Shown: positions 7,540 through 14,293 of the stretch, piece by piece
Numbering within the stretch: position 1 is the stretch's first letter
How the letters are laid out: each line of letters begins with the position of its first letter
Assembly: GCA_024695315.1 (NCBI GenBank)
Contig: JAILIJ010000269.1
Coordinates: 1-14,697 of the forward strand
Direction of reading: 5' to 3'
DNA from: Bacteroidaceae bacterium
GTDB lineage: Bacteria; Bacteroidota; Bacteroidia; Bacteroidales; Bacteroidaceae
DNA length: 14,697 nt
The notes under the pieces: generated by a model
What the model was told of the DNA's origin: nothing
Seen by the model: only the letters and a program-made list of their open reading frames with translations
Databases searched by the model: none
Made by a program: the position numbers and the translations under genes

Positions 7540-8373
7540 ATGAAAAAAGTATTTGCAATTATTGCATTGATGGGAGTTTTTACTTTCGGTATGACTCAGT
7601 CAGTTTCAGCTCAGGACGAAGAAGCAGTTGATACTGCAGCTGCTCAGGTTGATTCAGCAGCAGCAGCAGAGGCACCAGCTGAAGAAGCTGCAGCTACTGA
7701 AGAGGTAGCAGCTGATGAAGAGGTTCTTGAAGAAACAGGTTTCTACAAGGGAGTAAAGAAAAAATTCATCGAAGGTGATGCAGGATTCATGGCACTCGTA
7801 TCTGTAGCCCTCATCCTCGGTCTCGCTTTCTGTATCGAGCGTATCATCTATCTCTCTCTTTCTAAGGTTAACTCTAACAAGATGATCGTAGAAATCGAGG
7901 ACGCTCTTCTTAACAAGAAAAACCTTGAGGCAGCTAAGGAAATCGCACGCGACACTCGCGGTCCTATCGCTTCTATCTTCTATCAGGGTCTTCTACGTAT
8001 GGACGAAGGTGCTGAGCAGGTTGAAAAAACAGTAGTTGCTTACGGAGCTGTTCAGGCTTCAGCTCTCGAGAAGAACTGCTCATGGATCACACTCTTCATC
8101 GGTATGGCTCCATCACTCGGATTCCTTGGTACAGTGTTCGGTATGGTACAGGCATTCGATGATATCCAGAAGGCTGGTGATATCTCTCCAACAGTCGTTG
8201 CAGGAGGTATGAAGGTTGCCTTGTTGACAACTATCTTCGGTATCATTGTCGCTCTCGTTCTTCAGGTATTCTACAACTACATTCTTGCTGAAATCGAAGG
8301 TCTTACTACTAAGATGGAAGACTCAACAATTTCACTCCTTGATATCGTTGCTAAGTATAACCTCAAGAAGTAA
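7540..8373 (+). CDS. exbB: ExbB / MotA-TolQ-ExbB proton channel with signal peptide and acidic N-terminal extension
   Basis: This 277-residue protein supplies the pentameric channel core of the Ton motor. Residues 1-24 look like a cleavable signal peptide ending in VSA. Residues 25-66 are a low-complexity Ala/Glu/Asp segment that would face the periplasm. Three membrane helices follow, at about 81-105, 182-206 (LFIGMAPSLGFLGTVFGMV) and 226-250 (VALLTTIFGIIVALVLQVF), with a cytoplasmic helical domain between the first two. The second and third helices hold the conserved motifs of the MotA/TolQ/ExbB family. The E. coli protein lacks the signal-like and acidic extension. All 9 Gln codons are CAG, consistent with strong expression. 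It is the first gene of a four-gene operon. No TAnnTTTG box is evident in the 160 nt after the tRNA gene. Confidence 0.93.
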   Translation: MKKVFAIIALMGVFTFGMTQSVSAQDEEAVDTAAAQVDSAAAAEAPAEEAAATEEVAADEEVLEETGFYKGVKKKFIEGDAGFMALVSVALILGLAFCIERIIYLSLSKVNSNKMIVEIEDALLNKKNLEAAKEIARDTRGPIASIFYQGLLRMDEGAEQVEKTVVAYGAVQASALEKNCSWITLFIGMAPSLGFLGTVFGMVQAFDDIQKAGDISPTVVAGGMKVALLTTIFGIIVALVLQVFYNYILAEIEGLTTKMEDSTISLLDIVAKYNLKK

Positions 8374-8387
8374 TTAATCACTTCATA

Positions 8388-8406
8388 GAAGGAACAAAAA
8401 TCCTTC
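8388..8406 (+). other. Stem-loop between exbB and the next gene
   Basis: GAAGGA (8388-8393) pairs with TCCTTC (8401-8406) around a 7-nt A-rich loop, 15 nt after the exbB stop. No U-tract follows directly. It could stabilise the exbB message end or act as a partial attenuator that lets exbB outproduce the downstream genes. The 75-nt gap here is the largest in the operon. Confidence 0.4.
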
Positions 8407-8448
8407 AAAAGTAATTTATTTATTAATTATTAAAAGAGGTATATAACA

Positions 8449-8964
8449 ATGGTTATTATAGAAAAATCAAAAGAACAGAAAATATCAGACATCGTGCTCT
8501 ATACCATCATGGGAATCGGTGCACTCGTTCTGATTATCTTCCTCTCATGGGGTTATGATACTCCATACGAAGAAAATCCTGACTTCAATGCCCCACTCTT
8601 CACTGACGGTATGATTATCCTCCAGATCGCACTCATCGCTATCGGAGCTATCGCTACTGTTTGTGGTGCAGTTCACTCTTTCATGGTTGGAGGCGGAAAG
8701 TCACAGGCAAATGATAAGGTAAACATTGCTGACAAGGTTTCTAATCCTATCGCATGGGGTACTTGCTTCGTATCACTCGTTATCGGTGTTATCTATGGAG
8801 TAACTTTCAAGGATGAAAACATGATCATCAACAACAAAGCATGGTCTGGTAGCGATCACCTTGCAGACAGCATCGAATCAGATATCTGTATCTGGTCTAT
8901 CGGTATCCTTATCTTAGGAACTGTTATAGCTGCTGTTTACAGCATGATTGGAAGTAAGAAATAA
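8449..8964 (+). CDS. Unrecognised four-helix membrane protein in the exbB-exbD operon
   Basis: I do not recognise a named family for this 171-residue protein. It has four predicted membrane helices, at about residues 13-35, 53-80, 100-120 and 144-167. The short cytoplasmic N-terminus is charged (EKSKEQK) and the C-terminus ends in GSKK, so both ends are probably cytoplasmic. A Gly/Lys/Asp-rich loop (GGGKSQANDK) joins helices 2 and 3, and a polar loop of about 24 residues (DENMIINNKAWSGSDHLADSIESD) joins helices 3 and 4. It lies between exbB (75 nt before) and exbD1 (27 nt after), on the same strand with the same CAG preference (3 of 3 Gln). It is therefore almost certainly co-expressed with the Ton motor. 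Possible roles are an extra motor subunit, an assembly factor or a regulator. None is shown by sequence. Confidence 0.85.
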   Translation: MVIIEKSKEQKISDIVLYTIMGIGALVLIIFLSWGYDTPYEENPDFNAPLFTDGMIILQIALIAIGAIATVCGAVHSFMVGGGKSQANDKVNIADKVSNPIAWGTCFVSLVIGVIYGVTFKDENMIINNKAWSGSDHLADSIESDICIWSIGILILGTVIAAVYSMIGSKK

Positions 8965-8991
8965 AAACTTTAACTCAAGAAGCAATATATT

Positions 8992-9582
8992 ATGGGAAAG
9001 AAAAAGAAAATGCCAGGTCTGAACACCAGTTCAACAGCCGACATCTCATTCATGTTGCTCATCTTCTTCCTTACTACAACATCTATGGACACTGATGCTG
9101 GTCTTGCGCGTACGCTGCCAAAACCACCAGAGGAAAACCAAGAAAACGTAGAAATGAAAGTTAAGGAACGTAACATCCTTAACATTCGTGTAAACAAGGA
9201 CAATATGGTCATGATGGGGGATGCTTATCCAACACTTGACGAAATTAAGGAGAGAGCTAAAGAATTTATTAAAAATGAAAAGAACGATCCACACATGCCA
9301 GAACTTGTTCCAGAAAAGATCAAGTATCTCGGTAGGACAGTTCTTATCACTAAAAACCACGTAATCTCTGTACAGACAGACCGCGGTACTGACTATGGAG
9401 TTTATATCCTTGTTCAGGACGCACTCATCTCTGCATACAACGAACTACGTAACGAGTTCGCATTAGCTGAGTTCGGACATGCTTACGAATTCTGCAACGA
9501 TGACGAGAAGAAGGCAATCCGCGAAATCTATCCTCAGAAGATTTCAGAGGCAGAACCTAAAAAATACGGTCAAGCATTATGA
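8992..9582 (+). CDS. exbD: ExbD-family biopolymer transport protein (first copy)
   Basis: This 196-residue protein has a basic N-terminus (MGKKKKMPGLNTSS), then one membrane helix at about residues 16-31 (ADISFMLLIFFLTTTS). Its Asp17 is the conserved proton-carrying residue of ExbD/TolR/MotB-like proteins. The remainder is periplasmic. ExbD homologues sit inside the ExbB pentamer and convert proton flow into movement of TonB. The periplasmic part is longer than in E. coli ExbD (141 residues in total). The last 4 nt (ATGA, 9579-9582) overlap the start of the second exbD, which indicates translational coupling. Confidence 0.92.
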   Translation: MGKKKKMPGLNTSSTADISFMLLIFFLTTTSMDTDAGLARTLPKPPEENQENVEMKVKERNILNIRVNKDNMVMMGDAYPTLDEIKERAKEFIKNEKNDPHMPELVPEKIKYLGRTVLITKNHVISVQTDRGTDYGVYILVQDALISAYNELRNEFALAEFGHAYEFCNDDEKKAIREIYPQKISEAEPKKYGQAL

Positions 9583-10043
9583 GCAGATTTAATAAAGACG
9601 GCGGTAGAGAAATGCCTGAGATGAATACATCATCTCTTCCTGACTTGATCTTTACAATCCTCTTCTTCTTCATGATGGTAACATCTATGCGAGAAGTAAC
9701 AATGATGGTAAAGGTTGTCAAGCCTAAAGCTACACAGATTGAAAAACTTGCTCGTAAGTCTTGTACATCATTCATTTACATCGGACAGCCTACAGACATG
9801 CTCAAGAGCCAATATGGTTCTGGTACACGTATTCAGCTGAACGATAGATACGCTGAAGTAAGCGAAGTATATGACTTTGTTAATGCCGACCGTAATAGTA
9901 TGGCTGAGTCTGACAAAGCTTTCTACACAGTTTCACTCAAAGTGGACCAGCGTACTCCAATGGGTATCGTAACTGACGTAAAGCAGGTTCTTCGTAAAGC
10001 ATTCGCTTTGAAGATTGTTTACTCTTCTGAAAAAGCAAAGTAA
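9579..10043 (+). CDS. exbD: ExbD-family biopolymer transport protein (second copy)
   Basis: This 154-residue ExbD homologue begins MSRFNKDGGREMPEMNTSS and has one membrane helix at about residues 21-37 (PDLIFTILFFFMMVTSM). The conserved ion-path residue is Asp22. The periplasmic domain is about 115 residues and clearly differs from that of the first copy, so this is a divergent paralogue rather than a recent duplicate. The ATGA overlap suggests coupled synthesis with the first copy and possibly an ExbD heterodimer in the motor. It is the last gene of the operon and is followed by a strong terminator. Confidence 0.92.
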   Translation: MSRFNKDGGREMPEMNTSSLPDLIFTILFFFMMVTSMREVTMMVKVVKPKATQIEKLARKSCTSFIYIGQPTDMLKSQYGSGTRIQLNDRYAEVSEVYDFVNADRNSMAESDKAFYTVSLKVDQRTPMGIVTDVKQVLRKAFALKIVYSSEKAK

Positions 10044-10063
10044 CAATATCAAAATACATTAAA

Positions 10064-10099
10064 AGAAAAAGGGTAACTCATAAGGGTTACTCTTTTTCT
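10064..10099 (+). terminator. Terminator of the exbB-exbD operon
   Basis: AGAAAAAG (10064-10071) pairs with CTTTTTCT (10092-10099). G10072 and T10091 form a wobble pair, and GTAAC (10073-10077) pairs with GTTAC (10086-10090) around an 8-nt loop. The A-rich left and T-rich right arms are typical of an intrinsic terminator and could work in both directions. Confidence 0.82.
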
Positions 10100-10152
10100 G
10101 TATTTACTGAAGGAAATGCCATATCCAATATTTCTTTGCCAAGACTTTTTTG

Positions 10153-10160
10153 TATCTTTG
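10153..10160 (+). promoter_or_regulatory. -7 box for thyA-folA
   Basis: TATCTTTG exactly matches TAnnTTTG and is followed by CACAG, as at 1585. It ends 24 nt before the thyA ATG at 10185. A TTTG at 10135-10138 lies only 14 nt upstream, closer than the usual -33 spacing of 19-21, so the -33 assignment is doubtful. Confidence 0.68.
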
Positions 10161-10184
10161 CACAGAATAAAAAGATCATAGCTC

Positions 10185-10979
10185 ATGAAACAATATTTAG
10201 ACCTCCTAAACAGAATTCTTACGGAAGGCGTCCAAAAGGGAGATAGAACGGGTACCGGCACAATCTCGGTATTCGGAAACCAAATGAGGTTTAACCTTGA
10301 AGAGGGCTTTCCATTACTAACAACAAAAAAGCTGCACCTCAAATCCATAATCTACGAACTACTGTGGTTCTTACGCGGAGACACCAATGCAAAATGGCTA
10401 CAGGAAAGAGGAGTAAGAATATGGAACGAATGGGCAGACGAAGATGGCAATCTGGGTCATATATATGGCTACCAGTGGAGATCTTGGCCTGACTATGACG
10501 GAGGTCACATAGACCAAATAAAAGAGGTCATTGAGCAAATAAAAGAAAATCCAAACTCCAGAAGGCTTTTGGTTAGCGCATGGAACGTTGCCGACATTAA
10601 GAATATGAACCTGCCTCCATGCCACATACTATTCCAATTCTACGTTGCCGATGGCCGACTGTCACTACAGCTCTACCAAAGAAGCGCAGACACTTTCCTC
10701 GGAGTACCATTCAATATAGCCAGCTATGCCCTACTCCTGATGATGGTTGCTCAGGTCACAGGACTGAAAGCCGGAGACTTCGTTTACACAACCGGAGATA
10801 CCCATCTATATCTTGACCACATAGACCAGGCTAAACTCCAGTTGACAAGAGAGCCAAGGCCTCTACCAAAGATGAAGATCAACCCTAACGTGAAATCTAT
10901 CTTTGACTTCCAATATGAGGACTTTGAACTTGTAGATTATAATCCACATCCACACATAAAAGCTACCGTAAGCGTATGA
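10185..10979 (+). CDS. thyA: Thymidylate synthase
   Basis: The 264 residues equal the length of E. coli ThyA. The enzyme methylates dUMP to dTMP with methylene-tetrahydrofolate and releases dihydrofolate. Visible landmarks are GDRTGTGT near residue 19 (phosphate-binding Arg), ELLWFLRGDTN, RIWNEWAD, the active-site LPPCHILFQFYV with Cys146 as nucleophile, LQLYQRSADTFLGVPFNIASYALL (dUMP phosphate and folate contacts), and GDTHLYLDHIDQ near residue 205. All key residues are present, so it should be active. Its stop overlaps the folA start by 4 nt, which places synthesis of dTMP and reduction of the dihydrofolate by-product in one operon. Confidence 0.97.
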   Translation: MKQYLDLLNRILTEGVQKGDRTGTGTISVFGNQMRFNLEEGFPLLTTKKLHLKSIIYELLWFLRGDTNAKWLQERGVRIWNEWADEDGNLGHIYGYQWRSWPDYDGGHIDQIKEVIEQIKENPNSRRLLVSAWNVADIKNMNLPPCHILFQFYVADGRLSLQLYQRSADTFLGVPFNIASYALLLMMVAQVTGLKAGDFVYTTGDTHLYLDHIDQAKLQLTREPRPLPKMKINPNVKSIFDFQYEDFELVDYNPHPHIKATVSV

Positions 10980-11464
10980 TTTCTATAATTGCAGCAATAG
11001 CAGAAAACAATGCCATAGGATTTGAAAACAAACTGATTTATTGGTTGCCTAACGATCTGAAAAGATTCAAGGCCCTAACAACTGGCAACACAATAATCAT
11101 GGGAAGAAAAACCTTCGAGAGCTTTCCAAAAGGAGCACTACCAAACAGAAGAAACGTAGTACTCTCAAGAACTGGAAAAGCAGAAGATTTCCCTGGTGCC
11201 GAGGTCTACCAAACTCTCGCCGAGGCTTTAGCATCATGTAAGGGAGAAGAAATCTATATAATAGGAGGCGCTTCCGTCTACAAAGAAGCTTTCAGCATAG
11301 CCGACCGCCTATGCCTAACATGCGTGTATGATACGCCAGAGAGGGCTGACACGTTCTTTCCTACATTTGACAAAGAAGAATGGAAAGAAACATTTAGAGA
11401 GGAGCATGAAAAAGACGAAAAGCACACCCAAAGGTATGCTTTCGTTGACTTAGTAAGAAAATAA
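10976..11464 (+). CDS. folA: Dihydrofolate reductase
   Basis: This 162-residue enzyme reduces dihydrofolate to tetrahydrofolate with NADPH. The N-terminal strand and Met20-like loop read ISIIAAIAENNAIGFENKLIYWLPNDLKRFK. Asp27 is the catalytic acid. NADPH contacts are in IIMGRKTFESF and IYIIGGASVY. At the positions equal to E. coli Pro21-Trp22-Asn23 the sequence has Ile21-Tyr22-Trp23, so the Trp is shifted by one. This is probably a lineage feature but lies next to the folate and trimethoprim pocket. The ATG overlaps the thyA stop (ATGA, 10976-10979). The gene ends 2 nt before the stop of the convergent Lrp-type gene, with no separate terminator. Confidence 0.96.
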   Translation: MISIIAAIAENNAIGFENKLIYWLPNDLKRFKALTTGNTIIMGRKTFESFPKGALPNRRNVVLSRTGKAEDFPGAEVYQTLAEALASCKGEEIYIIGGASVYKEAFSIADRLCLTCVYDTPERADTFFPTFDKEEWKETFREEHEKDEKHTQRYAFVDLVRK

Positions 11465-11466
11465 TC

Positions 11467-11964
11467 CTACTCTTCAGTTTCAATCACTCTATCCTTATCT
11501 TTCCATGCAGGAACTGGGACCTGACGTTTAATAGCCTCATTGAATGATATGATAGTCTCAGATCTGCTCAAACCAAGAGGCTGAAGTTTATCATGAATGA
11601 TAGTAAGAAGATGGTGATTATTCTTAGCGTACAATTTAATAAATAAGTCGTAACCGCCAGTTGTATAATGACACTCAACGACTTCAGGTATATTCTTTAG
11701 TGCTTCGACGACCTTATCAAAAGAACTTACATCCTTTAGGTATAGTCCCATATAAGCACAAGTCTCATACCCCATGATCTCTGGATTCAAATTAAATTGT
11801 GAGCCATTTATAATCCCCAATTTAGAAAGCTTTTGAATTCGTTGATGAATAGCAGCACCAGAGACATTGCATACTCGAGCAACCTCCAAAAAAGGCACAC
11901 GAGCATTATCAGCAACCATCTGAAGTATTTGACTATCTAACTGATCTAATTGAAAATCTGACAT
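11467..11964 (-). CDS. Lrp/AsnC-family transcriptional regulator
   Basis: This 165-residue protein has the two domains of the Lrp/AsnC family. An N-terminal winged helix-turn-helix lies at about residues 4-60 (LDQLDSQILQMVADNARVPF, then ARVCNVSGAAIHQRIQKL as the recognition region). A C-terminal RAM ligand-binding domain lies at about residues 68-150 (YETCAYMGLYLK, VVECHYTTGGYDLFIKLYA). Members bind amino acids or related effectors and act as dimers up to octamers. The effector and targets here cannot be read. It is divergent from the rsmF-like gene with an 85-nt shared upstream region, where autoregulation is plausible, and convergent with folA, with which it probably shares no function. Confidence 0.93.
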   Translation of the reverse strand: MSDFQLDQLDSQILQMVADNARVPFLEVARVCNVSGAAIHQRIQKLSKLGIINGSQFNLNPEIMGYETCAYMGLYLKDVSSFDKVVEALKNIPEVVECHYTTGGYDLFIKLYAKNNHHLLTIIHDKLQPLGLSRSETIISFNEAIKRQVPVPAWKDKDRVIETEE

Positions 11965-11991
11965 ATTTTATAAGTATAATAGTTTGACGTG

Positions 11992-12020
11992 CAAAGTTAA
12001 ATATTTTTTTTGAAATACAA
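11992..12020 (-). promoter_or_regulatory. Promoter of the Lrp/AsnC-type gene
   Basis: On the minus strand TAACTTTG (plus-strand 11992-11999) matches TAnnTTTG, with TTG (12018-12020) 18 nt upstream as a possible -33 element. The -7 box lies 27 nt from the ATG at 11964. The plus strand has AACTTTTG at 12019-12026, one base off the consensus, as a weak candidate for the divergent methyltransferase gene. Confidence 0.6.
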
Positions 12021-12049
12021 CTTTTGCAAGTAAAAAAATAACATTTCGT

Positions 12050-13426
12050 ATGAATTTGCCACAAGATTTCTTACAAATGATGGAAAGTCAACTAGGAAAA
12101 GAGCAGACCCAACTTCTTGAGAATGCCATATCTATGACTTCGCCAACATCAATAAGGATAAATACAAACAAGATATGCGAAGACACGACAGATAGCGTGC
12201 TTTCACAAGTCGGCGAAAAAGTGAAATGGTGCGATACTGGATATTACCTTGATGAAAGGCCATCATTCACCTTTGACCCTCTTTTTCATACTGGAGCATA
12301 CTATGTGCAGGAGGCCTCATCAATGTACCTAAACCAGATAATCAAGACATACATTGACAAAAAAATCATAGCTCTCGATATGTGTGCTGCTCCTGGTGGC
12401 AAATCAACATTAGCTCTATCTGCCATGCCTGAAGGTTCCCTTTTAATAGCAAACGAAGTGGTTAGGCAAAGATGTCAGATTCTGTCAGAGAACATTACAA
12501 AATGGGGCAATCCAAATGTAATAGTCACCAATAACTATGCAGAGGATTTTGAGCCTATGGGACAGGTGTTTGACCTGATAATATGCGACGCCCCTTGCTC
12601 AGGCGAAGGCATGTTCCGCAAAGATCAAGGCGCTATAGACGACTGGAGTCTAAACAACGTGGATATCTGCTGGCACAGGCAAAGGGAAATCATCGAACAC
12701 ATCTGGCAATGTCTAAAACCTGGCGGCATATTGGTATATAGCACATGCACATATAACCATTTTGAGGATGAAGATATTGTGCAATGGATGGAGGAAGAGC
12801 TGGGAGCAGAAAAGTTGCCACTCTGTGACAAAGCAGAATGGAACATCACGAACGGCCATTTCTTTCCACATAAGACAAAGGGAGAAGGTTTCTTTATATG
12901 TCCTATGAGGAAAAAAGACGATGACGAAGCCGAAATTGTAAATACAAATAGAAAGAAAAGCAAAAACGGGAACAACGGCAACGCGCTGTCTCCTATTCGC
13001 AAGAACACTCCGGCTGCCAAGGAAGTCAACGAATACATTAAGAACCCAGAGAACTTCTTTATGTACGAAAACAAGGACTCCTACTATGCCTTTCCTGCCG
13101 AGCACCTACAAATACTTGAATCTGCCATCAAAAACCTGAAAGTAGTACATTCTGGTATAAAACTGGCAACTGTCAAAGGCAAAGGCCTACAACCTGACCA
13201 CAGCCTTGCTATGAGCACGTCAATCAACGAAAGCAACTTTGACAGCGTTGAACTGACAAAAGACGAAGCCATAGCCTATCTACGCACAGAAGCAATTACT
13301 GTCAATGCTCCAAAAGGATATATACTATTAAAATACAAAGGAATTCCTCTCGGATTTGGCAAGAATATAGGTAACAGAGTTAATAATCTGTATCCAACGG
13401 AATGGAAAATAAGAAAAAATTACTAA
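12050..13426 (+). CDS. rsmF: RsmF-like 16S rRNA (cytosine-C5) methyltransferase
   Basis: This 458-residue NOL1/NOP2/Sun-family enzyme transfers methyl from SAM to C5 of cytosine in RNA. A short N-terminal region precedes the Rossmann-like core: DMCAAPGGKST (SAM motif I, Asp110), a NEVVRQRCQIL motif, DAPCSGEGMFRKD (motif IV, Cys183) and YSTCTYNHFEDEDIVQWM (motif VI, Cys233, the expected nucleophile). After a Lys/Asn-rich linker near residues 300-316 comes a C-terminal PUA-like domain ending in PLGFGKNIGNRVNNLYPTEW. That domain is typical of the RsmF/YebU branch, whose E. coli member methylates C1407 of 16S rRNA. The same position is likely here but unproven. It is divergent from the Lrp-type gene. 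Its stop codon lies inside the promoter of the next gene. Confidence 0.9.
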   Translation: MNLPQDFLQMMESQLGKEQTQLLENAISMTSPTSIRINTNKICEDTTDSVLSQVGEKVKWCDTGYYLDERPSFTFDPLFHTGAYYVQEASSMYLNQIIKTYIDKKIIALDMCAAPGGKSTLALSAMPEGSLLIANEVVRQRCQILSENITKWGNPNVIVTNNYAEDFEPMGQVFDLIICDAPCSGEGMFRKDQGAIDDWSLNNVDICWHRQREIIEHIWQCLKPGGILVYSTCTYNHFEDEDIVQWMEEELGAEKLPLCDKAEWNITNGHFFPHKTKGEGFFICPMRKKDDDEAEIVNTNRKKSKNGNNGNALSPIRKNTPAAKEVNEYIKNPENFFMYENKDSYYAFPAEHLQILESAIKNLKVVHSGIKLATVKGKGLQPDHSLAMSTSINESNFDSVELTKDEAIAYLRTEAITVNAPKGYILLKYKGIPLGFGKNIGNRVNNLYPTEWKIRKNY

Positions 13427-13431
13427 CTTTG
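13424..13431 (+). promoter_or_regulatory. -7 box overlapping the rsmF stop codon
   Basis: TAACTTTG followed by CACC matches TAnnTTTG. Its first three bases are the TAA stop of the methyltransferase gene (13424-13426). Transcription would start near 13438 and give the next gene a leader of about 75 nt. There is no clear -33 TTTG in the A-rich sequence upstream. Confidence 0.65.
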
Positions 13432-13514
13432 CACCCATATAAGTCTCCACTACGAGACAACTAACGAGTTTACAATAAAAAGGATAAGAACATTTCCAAG
13501 AAAAAATATCAAAC

Positions 13515-14087
13515 ATGCCAAACTTATATATAAGATATTTCGATCGAGAAGCAGTCGTTTCATCTATTGACGAAGCGATGTATTTCCTTGAAAGCATCAA
13601 CGAAATCAAGATTGAAACAAATGTTGCTGGACGAATTCAATCATTTTTAGACTCAAACAATACTTACCCTTTCAGACTTAAAGTAAGTTATAGCAATTAC
13701 GTACTCTTCCTTAAGACCGATGCAGTGACACTTGATGAGTTCAAAATGTTTGAGCAAATGCGTAAGGAACAAAAGACTGACGGAATGCCTATGAGACCTA
13801 TGACAATGGCAGACCGCAAGCGCTCAATACTTGACGAACTTAAAACAATACATCCAGGATGGTATGAAGGCTCTTTACTCTTCAAGAGAGTTGTTATGGT
13901 GCCAGGTACTGGTAAGTTCGAATATCAAGACACAAGGTTTACGGTACGTTGCAAAGCAGACTGCGCCCTTGAGTGCTACGACCGTATGATTGACAACTTG
14001 AAATGCAGAAAAGACGTAGACCAGAGAAGTCAGTTCCCTTCTGCTAAGAGCAACAATTTCAGCTACAAATTTCTTTGTGACTTCTAA
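13515..14087 (+). CDS. Unrecognised 190-residue cytoplasmic protein
   Basis: I do not recognise this family. The protein has no signal peptide or membrane helix and is balanced in charge. The N-terminal third alternates strand and helix (LYIRYFDREAVVSSIDEAMYFLESI, IKIETNVAGRIQSFLDSN, FRLKVSYSNYVLFLKT). A Met-rich, positively charged middle follows (MRKEQKTDGMPMRPMTMADRKRS, about residues 82-104). The C-terminal part is beta-like (SLLFKRVVMVPGTGKFEYQDTRFTVRCKADCALECYDRM) and contains several Cys (RCKADCALEC). The spaced Cys could bind metal, but the pattern is not a known site. It has its own promoter at 13424 and a strong terminator at 14107, so it is a self-contained unit and probably a real, expressed gene. 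Confidence 0.8.
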   Translation: MPNLYIRYFDREAVVSSIDEAMYFLESINEIKIETNVAGRIQSFLDSNNTYPFRLKVSYSNYVLFLKTDAVTLDEFKMFEQMRKEQKTDGMPMRPMTMADRKRSILDELKTIHPGWYEGSLLFKRVVMVPGTGKFEYQDTRFTVRCKADCALECYDRMIDNLKCRKDVDQRSQFPSAKSNNFSYKFLCDF

Positions 14088-14106
14088 AAAGATAACACAA
14101 ATATAT

Positions 14107-14160
14107 AAAGAGGATGTATCAAAAGTCTTATACAAGACGGACGATACATCCTCTTTTTTT
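14107..14160 (+). terminator. Strong intrinsic terminator with nested hairpin
   Basis: The 14-bp arms 14107-14120 and 14143-14156 pair perfectly (AAAGAGGATGTATC with its complement) and end in a run of T (14154-14160). Inside the 22-nt loop a second small hairpin pairs GTCTT (14125-14129) with AAGAC (14134-14138). It ends the transcript of the 190-residue protein gene. Confidence 0.88.
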
Positions 14161-14233
14161 ATCAACAAGAAGTAATAATAAGTTAAAACAGAGTCAACCT
14201 TTATCAGGAATAAGGGGATTAGTAGTCAACTAA

Positions 14234-14293
14234 AATCGTTAAACTACAACACAAACTATGTATTGATACTACTTTAACGGTAGTTTAACGATT
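14234..14293. repeat. Perfect 14-bp inverted repeat, 32 nt apart
   Basis: AATCGTTAAACTAC (14234-14247) and GTAGTTTAACGATT (14280-14293) are exact reverse complements. The right arm is built from the same TTTAACG word as the 11-bp-period array at 14273-14316. No coding sequence is present. Confidence 0.8.
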
